DNA of 64,000 nt from an uncultured Collinsella sp. (lineage in GTDB: Bacteria > Actinomycetota > Coriobacteriia > Coriobacteriales > Coriobacteriaceae): the NCBI GenBank assembly GCA_958439425.1, contig CAUBVH010000004.1:80592-144591 (forward strand), in the 5' to 3' direction. The notes under the pieces are model-generated. The model worked only from the letters and a program-made list of their open reading frames with translations, was not told the DNA's origin and did no database searches. The translations under genes and the position numbers were made by a program. Shown here one piece after another: positions 59,860-64,000 of the stretch (the stretch's first letter is position 1; the number at the start of each line of letters is the position of its first letter).

Positions 59860-60984
59860 TTAGTAGCGCACGAATATGTAATTGTTGTTCATGCCAGCGG
59901 CAACGGAGCTGATGATAACGCCCGTCTTGTAGTCGGAAGCATGGATCATCTGGCCGTTACCAATGTAGATGCCGGTGTGGTAAGAGTTAACCACGACGTC
60001 GCCAGGCTGGGGATCGGACACGCGGGTCCAGCCCATGAAGGTGCCCGTAGTGCCAAGGCGGCAATAACGGCCCGTGAGGCAGTAGCTTACAAAGCCGGAG
60101 CAGTCAAAGCTGTTCGGTCCAATACCGCCCCAAGAATAAGCATAGCCAAGCTTGCTGTAGGCGCGCGAAACAACGGAGCCACCATCAACAGATTGACTCG
60201 GTGCTGAGGGCGTGGGTGCCGGAGCGGGCGTGGGGGCAGGCTGCGGCGTGGGAGCAGGAGCGGGCGTGGGCGCAGGCGTGTTGCCACCGCCGTTGTTGGT
60301 CGTACCGCCACCATTGTTGGTGTTCTCGGTCGTACCGGCGGTGTCGTTGCTCACCGTGGCCTTTTCGGCGGTGCTGGCATTAATGCCAGCCTGAAGCGCA
60401 GCGTTGGCCTCGGCCTCGGCAGCGAGCTCGGCCTGCAGCTGCGAATCCAGGGAGTTCACGACACTCTGGGCCTCAGCCTGCTGAGCATTGAGCTCGTCGA
60501 CCTTCTTCTGCGTCGCGGCGACGTTCTTCTCCTGCTCGGTCTGCTTATCGGTGAGCTGCTGCTTAAGGTCCTTGACCTCCTGAATGGTCTGGGCCTGCTT
60601 GTCGGACACCTTGCCGTAGTAGAAGAGACGGTTGAGCATGTCGCCCAGATCGTCGACGCCCGTCAGAACCTGAAGGAGACTCAGACCGCCGGTCTTGTAC
60701 TCACCGGCAACGTAGTTAGAGAGCTTGGCCTGGCCTTCGGCAATCTCTTGCTGCTTTTGCGTGATCTCGCCTGCAGTCTGATCAAGCTCCTGCGTCTGTG
60801 CGGAGAGTTCTTCATGAATTTGCTGGGTTTGGGTGCCAATCTGCTCGAGCTTGGTACGGGCAGCGGCAAGGTCGGATGCGGTATCGGCGTAGGCCGGAGC
60901 CACGAGGCCCAGGCCCAAAACACAAGCGAGGGTTGCCGTAGCAGCGCAGCGTGCCATGTTTCTGTGCGTATTTGCTGTGCGCAT
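59860..60984 (-). CDS. Secreted NlpC/P60 peptidoglycan hydrolase with coiled coil
   Basis: The 374-residue protein has a signal peptide ending near APAYADT, a coiled coil (about residues 35-205) with many Gln, Glu and Lys, an Asn/Gly then Pro/Ala/Thr linker, and a C-terminal NlpC/P60 domain. The catalytic Cys lies in FDCSGFVSYCL and the His in YHTGIYIG. The architecture matches RipA/PcsB-type hydrolases that split cells; the coiled coil may bind FtsEX or self-inhibit. It is the last gene of the minus-strand unit. Confidence 0.9.
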   Translation of the reverse strand: MRTANTHRNMARCAATATLACVLGLGLVAPAYADTASDLAAARTKLEQIGTQTQQIHEELSAQTQELDQTAGEITQKQQEIAEGQAKLSNYVAGEYKTGGLSLLQVLTGVDDLGDMLNRLFYYGKVSDKQAQTIQEVKDLKQQLTDKQTEQEKNVAATQKKVDELNAQQAEAQSVVNSLDSQLQAELAAEAEANAALQAGINASTAEKATVSNDTAGTTENTNNGGGTTNNGGGNTPAPTPAPAPTPQPAPTPAPAPTPSAPSQSVDGGSVVSRAYSKLGYAYSWGGIGPNSFDCSGFVSYCLTGRYCRLGTTGTFMGWTRVSDPQPGDVVVNSYHTGIYIGNGQMIHASDYKTGVIISSVAAGMNNNYIFVRY

Positions 60985-61016
60985 GTAGCTTCCTTTCCGG
61001 TATCTAAGGGTAGCGG

Positions 61017-61547
61017 CTAGTCCACCGTTACCAGGCTAAAGAGCTCAACATCCTCGTTAGAAGGCGTGAGCTTCTTGCGCGGGTTGAGAAACGCAAGCTC
61101 AAGGATACAACCGTAACCCACGAGCTTTGCGCCCATATCTCGCACCAGTTTACCTGTTGCCTCGACGGTTCCGCCCGTCGCGACCAAGTCGTCCAGAATC
61201 AACACGGTATCTTTAGAGCTAATGGCATCGGCGTGGATTTCGATAGAATCCGTTCCATACTCGAGCTCGTAGCTCTCGCTTATCGTCTTGCGCGGCAGTT
61301 TGCCCGGCTTACGTGCGGGAACAAAGCCGGCACCCAGGGCGACGGCCACGGGCACACCGACCATAAAGCCGCGGGCCTCGGGTCCTACGACCTTGGTAAT
61401 GCCCATGTCGGCAAAATGCTCGGCCAGGGCATCCACCATGGCCTTCAGGGCCTCGGGATTGCCAAAGAGCGGCGTGATGTCCTTAAAGACGACTCCGGGC
61501 TCGGGATAGTCGGGGATATCGACGATATGAGATTCGAAGTCGTACAT
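61017..61547 (-). CDS. apt: Adenine phosphoribosyltransferase
   Basis: Apt salvages adenine to AMP. The 176-residue protein has VFKDITPLF, VVGPEARGFMVG and the PRPP loop LILDDLVATGGT. ATG 61547 follows AAAGGT; an upstream ATG at 61562 adds five residues and lies before that site. It lies 36 bases after the MerR gene. Confidence 0.94.
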   Translation of the reverse strand: MYDFESHIVDIPDYPEPGVVFKDITPLFGNPEALKAMVDALAEHFADMGITKVVGPEARGFMVGVPVAVALGAGFVPARKPGKLPRKTISESYELEYGTDSIEIHADAISSKDTVLILDDLVATGGTVEATGKLVRDMGAKLVGYGCILELAFLNPRKKLTPSNEDVELFSLVTVD

Positions 61548-61583
61548 GGTGTGACCTTTCATGGATTGCCGGGTGAACGGCGG

Positions 61584-62468
61584 TTATTTACCCGTGTTAG
61601 TAGACGGGTTATGCGAGGGGACGACGACCTTGGACGGCTGCACGAGCGACTCGTCGTGCGCGTCAACCGCGGGGACGCTTGCCCCATCGCTTTTAGCCTT
61701 GGTGGATTCGGAACGCGCGATCTCCTCATCGAGAGCATCGATGTCAGCGTCCTCGACCACGGCGTTGAGCGACTCAAAGACACGGTTCTTAAGGAGCGCG
61801 GTGTGCACACCCTCGGTGAGGTCGTGCAGCTTCTTAAAAGCGCGCTCGAGCTTGGCGTCGCGCTCATCATCAGAGGTATCCATGCCGAGCATGCTCACGA
61901 GAACCTGCTCAAACATCGAAGACTCGCGGTTTGCCGACGATACGTACTGACGTAGGTTGCGCGGCTCAATGTGGAAGCGCGACAGCTCCGAGCAGTAGCG
62001 GATAATCGGGAAATCTCGGCCATCGACGAGCTCTCGGTTCTGCGGGCTCTTGATGATGCGGATAAGATCGTTCTCGGCAAGGGAGCGGATAAACGAAATC
62101 TCAACACCGAGCATATCGGGAATGGTCTCGATGGGGTGCAGCTTTTGCTTGGTCTCCTTGGGCTCCGTCTTAAGTGGAACATCGGACAGAAGACCCACCT
62201 CGTAAGCCAAAGTGGACAGGTCCGTTGCGTTTTCCAAGCGCTGTTTAATGACGTTGAGCGGCATGTAGCGGGTCTTCTGCAGGTGCAGGATGACCTCGAG
62301 ACGGTCAACGTCTTCCTTGGAGTACTGGCGATACCCCTTAGGCGTACGATGAGGTGTGATGAGTCCCTCATCTTCTAGAAATCTAATTTTTGAATTCGAT
62401 AGATCGGGGTATGCGCCTCGAAGTAGATTGACGACTTGGCCGATACTCAGATAGTTGCGTTCGGCCAT
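61584..62468 (-). CDS. MerR family regulator, FtsR-like
   Basis: The 294-residue protein has an N-terminal MerR winged HTH (YLSIGQVVNLLRGAYPDLS, GYRQYSKEDVDRLEVIL) and a long non-metal C-terminal part. Its position three bases after the FHA gene matches the garA-Rv1828 order in mycobacteria, whose MerR protein is FtsR-like and regulates ftsZ in corynebacteria. The call to that group is based on context and the MerR N-terminus. The last 55 residues are disordered. Confidence 0.8.
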   Translation of the reverse strand: MAERNYLSIGQVVNLLRGAYPDLSNSKIRFLEDEGLITPHRTPKGYRQYSKEDVDRLEVILHLQKTRYMPLNVIKQRLENATDLSTLAYEVGLLSDVPLKTEPKETKQKLHPIETIPDMLGVEISFIRSLAENDLIRIIKSPQNRELVDGRDFPIIRYCSELSRFHIEPRNLRQYVSSANRESSMFEQVLVSMLGMDTSDDERDAKLERAFKKLHDLTEGVHTALLKNRVFESLNAVVEDADIDALDEEIARSESTKAKSDGASVPAVDAHDESLVQPSKVVVPSHNPSTNTGK

Positions 62469-62471
62469 TAC

Positions 62472-62906
62472 CTACTCACCGGTTTCGATGCGCTCCGGCG
62501 TGCTCTCGTGATAGATGAGCGTGAACGTACCGATCTGAACGGAAGAGCCGTCGTGCAGCGGAGCACCGTTGACGATGGCGCCGTCGACCCAGGTGCCGTT
62601 GAGCGAGCCCAGATCCTCGATGCGGGCGCCCAGGCCCTCACGAATAATGCGTGCGTGGCTGCGCGAGACAGTCATGTCGTTGAGGAAGATACCGCTCGCG
62701 GGATCACGGCCGATGGTGGTCACGTCGTCCTCGAGCTCAAAGGCAGCTCCTGTCTGAGGACCCTTGACGATGGACAGAACCGGAGCGGTGATGCGCACGT
62801 TGGCCATAAGGTCGGGAACGGTGACATCGCTCGAAGGAACACGGAAAACGCAGGTAGCGTCCGCAGTCTTATCGTTCTGAGGCATATTGTTAACCTTGTT
62901 GTCCAT
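62472..62906 (-). CDS. FHA-domain protein, GarA/OdhI-like
   Basis: The 144-residue protein has one FHA domain with GRDPASGIFLNDMTVSRSHARI and LGSLNGTWVDG. Its N-terminus has DATCVFRVP, close to the phosphothreonine site of GarA/OdhI (ETTSVFR in my memory); the threonine is Thr18. In those proteins phosphorylation makes the tail bind its own FHA domain and stops inhibition of 2-oxoglutarate metabolism. The targets may differ in this anaerobe. No Ser/Thr kinase is in the window. Confidence 0.85.
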   Translation of the reverse strand: MDNKVNNMPQNDKTADATCVFRVPSSDVTVPDLMANVRITAPVLSIVKGPQTGAAFELEDDVTTIGRDPASGIFLNDMTVSRSHARIIREGLGARIEDLGSLNGTWVDGAIVNGAPLHDGSSVQIGTFTLIYHESTPERIETGE

Positions 62907-62971
62907 GACAACCCCTATCTAACGCGGACGTGCCGCAAAAAATGAACCGTACGTAATCATACCCCAACGAC

Positions 62972-63676
62972 TTAGTCTTCGATTTCGGGGTTAAGAAAGT
63001 CGATGTCCTCGTCCTCGGGATGCGCGATGGCCTGTTTAATGGCCACCCCTCCCTTAATGGAATAGATGACAGCGGTGAGCATGGAGAAGATGACGCCGCC
63101 GTATACAAAGAAGATGCCGAGGGGCACCGAGCTGCCGTTGAGGCCTGGGAATGCCGTGAACGTGGCGGGCAGCAGATGCCAGCCGTCGATGACGGGGAAC
63201 CCAAGCAGCATGAGCGAGAAGCCGGTCATGAGCAGTGCCGTGGCAATCTTGCCGGGAAAGACGACGTCGATGGGGCGACGGTGATAATGGCGCACGATGA
63301 GCGTGCCGATGCCTAGGTAGATATCGCGGCCGATAATGAGCACGCAGACCCAGATGGGCAGCTCGCCACGAACCACGAGACCCAGCACGCCGGTAAACAG
63401 CAGCGCACGGTCACAGATGGGATCCATAACCTTGCCGAGCCATGAGACCGTTTTGGTCATGCGGGCAATCTGGCCGTCCATCCAGTCGGTGGAAGCCGCG
63501 ATGGCATAGATGACAATGGCGACGACACGGTTGTTGTCCGTCACAAACAGGTACAGGAAGACGAGCGTGAGGATCAGGCGCGTAAAGGTGATGAAATTGG
63601 AGATCGTAAAGATCTTATTCGACGGGTAATCGGAGGTGCCGATAAGCTCCTTTTTGATCTTCTTCTTGATGCCCAC
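62972..63676 (-). CDS. pgsA2: CDP-alcohol phosphatidyltransferase (second PgsA-like)
   Basis: This is a second member of the family, with the motif DWMDGQIARMTK...GKVMDPICDR. The start is GTG 63676 after GGGGGAG, giving 234 residues; longer frames reach 63802. About six membrane helices are predicted. The substrate may be glycerol phosphate, inositol phosphate or another alcohol. The pgsA2-FHA-MerR order resembles the mycobacterial pgsA2...garA-Rv1828 neighbourhood. Confidence 0.82.
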   Translation of the reverse strand: MGIKKKIKKELIGTSDYPSNKIFTISNFITFTRLILTLVFLYLFVTDNNRVVAIVIYAIAASTDWMDGQIARMTKTVSWLGKVMDPICDRALLFTGVLGLVVRGELPIWVCVLIIGRDIYLGIGTLIVRHYHRRPIDVVFPGKIATALLMTGFSLMLLGFPVIDGWHLLPATFTAFPGLNGSSVPLGIFFVYGGVIFSMLTAVIYSIKGGVAIKQAIAHPEDEDIDFLNPEIED

Positions 63677-63712
63677 AGGACTCCCCCGCTGGTAAACAAC
63701 AAAACTTTCGAT

Positions 63713-63718
63713 ACTATA
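63713..63718 (-). promoter_or_regulatory. Candidate -10 of the pgsA2 unit
   Basis: The minus strand reads ACGGGTATAGT about 37 bases upstream of GTG 63676. A weak TGGATA lies 17 bases further upstream. Confidence 0.5.
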
Positions 63719-63804
63719 CCCGTTCTGGCGATGTCTATCCAGCGTAAGCATAGAGAGTCCAGACATGTGGAGGGCACCTCTGGGCTGCGCGTGAATCTGC
63801 ATTT

Positions 63805-63861
63805 GTGTACATCAGCCTCCAAATATGACATTTTTCGGCATCTTTGATGGCTGATGTACAC
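63805..63861. repeat. 13-bp perfect inverted repeat with 31-base spacer
   Basis: GTGTACATCAGCC (63805-63817) is the exact reverse complement of 63849-63861. It lies about 90 bases upstream of the pgsA2 -10. It could be an operator, a terminator for a gene entering from the right, or a small element. Confidence 0.7.
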
Positions 63862-63915
63862 GTTTTGATTCGGTGATTACATCGATCGGGAAAGTTGTTG
63901 CCTCAAGCAAATTAA

Positions 63916-64000
63916 TCATGATGTGCGGGTCGAGAAGAGTTTGCGCCAAAAGAGCCCAACGGCCGTTACGGCTTCGTTAGAAACGCGCCCCACCATGGAT
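63916..64000 (-). CDS. Possible 3' end of a minus-strand gene (cut by window end)
   Basis: A minus-strand frame enters from the right edge and stops at 63916. It encodes SMVGRVSNEAVTAV, then GLFWRKLFSTRTS. No family is recognised and 28 codons are too few to prove coding. The bases 63862-63915 show nothing I can support. Confidence 0.3.
   Translation of the reverse strand, partial: SMVGRVSNEAVTAVGLFWRKLFSTRTS

Noticed and set aside
63739..63812. 24-codon minus-strand frame with GGAGG upstream (ATG 63812)
   Set aside because: The spacing to GGAGG is only three bases and the frame overlaps the inverted repeat. There is no similarity to a known peptide.
1..64000. CRISPR arrays, tRNA, rRNA, prophage or integrative element
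   Set aside because: No regularly spaced repeats with spacers, no cloverleaf in the intergenic gaps and no integrase or phage genes were found by reading.

Overview
The window looks like the chromosome of a high-GC member of the Coriobacteriia, most like Collinsella. This is my inference from protein features: an actinobacterial-type integration host factor (mIHF) next to gmk and rpoZ, a GarA-like FHA protein beside an FtsR-like MerR regulator, SpoVS in a genome segment with no sporulation genes, and RNase J plus RNase Y. Almost all of it is core genome. I see no prophage, CRISPR array, rRNA or tRNA gene. The accessory material is one REP-associated transposase with its repeats and a few intergenic hairpin elements.

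Layout. 1-4.8 kb: the 3' end of proS, then on the minus strand an APH-fold kinase and adhE. 4.9-6.0 kb: a RAYT transposase between inverted copies of a 29-bp repeat. 6.1-12.1 kb: rpmB (minus), then pyrR-pyrB-pyrC-pyrK-pyrD-pyrF behind a leader with mutually exclusive hairpins. 12.3-19.0 kb: mIHF-gmk-rpoZ-thiI, then comEA-comEC-holA. 19.1-31.0 kb: rpsT, lepA-dusB-hemW, two DnaJ genes (the first with membrane helices in place of its usual C-terminus), then mtaB-phoH-ybeY-dgkA-era-recO. 31.0-43.2 kb: rpsO, pnp, rnj-ftsK-rodZ-like-yajQ-rimO-pgsA-pncC. 43.3-48.6 kb: SOS-controlled recA-recX, then rny, a GHKL ATPase and spoVS. 48.6-52.3 kb: miaB-miaA-hflX. 52.2-55.2 kb: lexA with a coupled membrane acyltransferase-like gene (minus), divergent from a LysM protein, then nrdR and dut. 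55.2-55.6 kb: a dense cluster of hairpin repeats. 55.6-64 kb: a processive glycolipid glycosyltransferase (minus), trxB, a DUF1836 regulator, degV (minus), and the minus-strand unit pgsA2-FHA-merR-apt-nlpC/p60.

How the genes work together. Pyrimidine synthesis is one attenuated operon without pyrE or carAB. RNA processing and decay are strongly represented (pnp, rnj, rny, ybeY, era). All three methylthiotransferase types (MtaB, RimO, MiaB) lie within 25 kb. The SOS regulon is readable from GAAC-N4-GTTC boxes at recA and in the lexA/LysM intergenic region. Many promoters read by eye share a G-rich stretch directly before a TAnnnT -10, while the three with a clear TTGAC(A/C) -35 lack it.

The best candidates for undescribed biology are the hairpin cluster at 55.2-55.6 kb, the perfect 40-bp inverted repeat at 33.9 kb, the rny-GHKL ATPase-spoVS neighbourhood, the membrane DnaJ, and the hairpin that covers the nrdR start codon.
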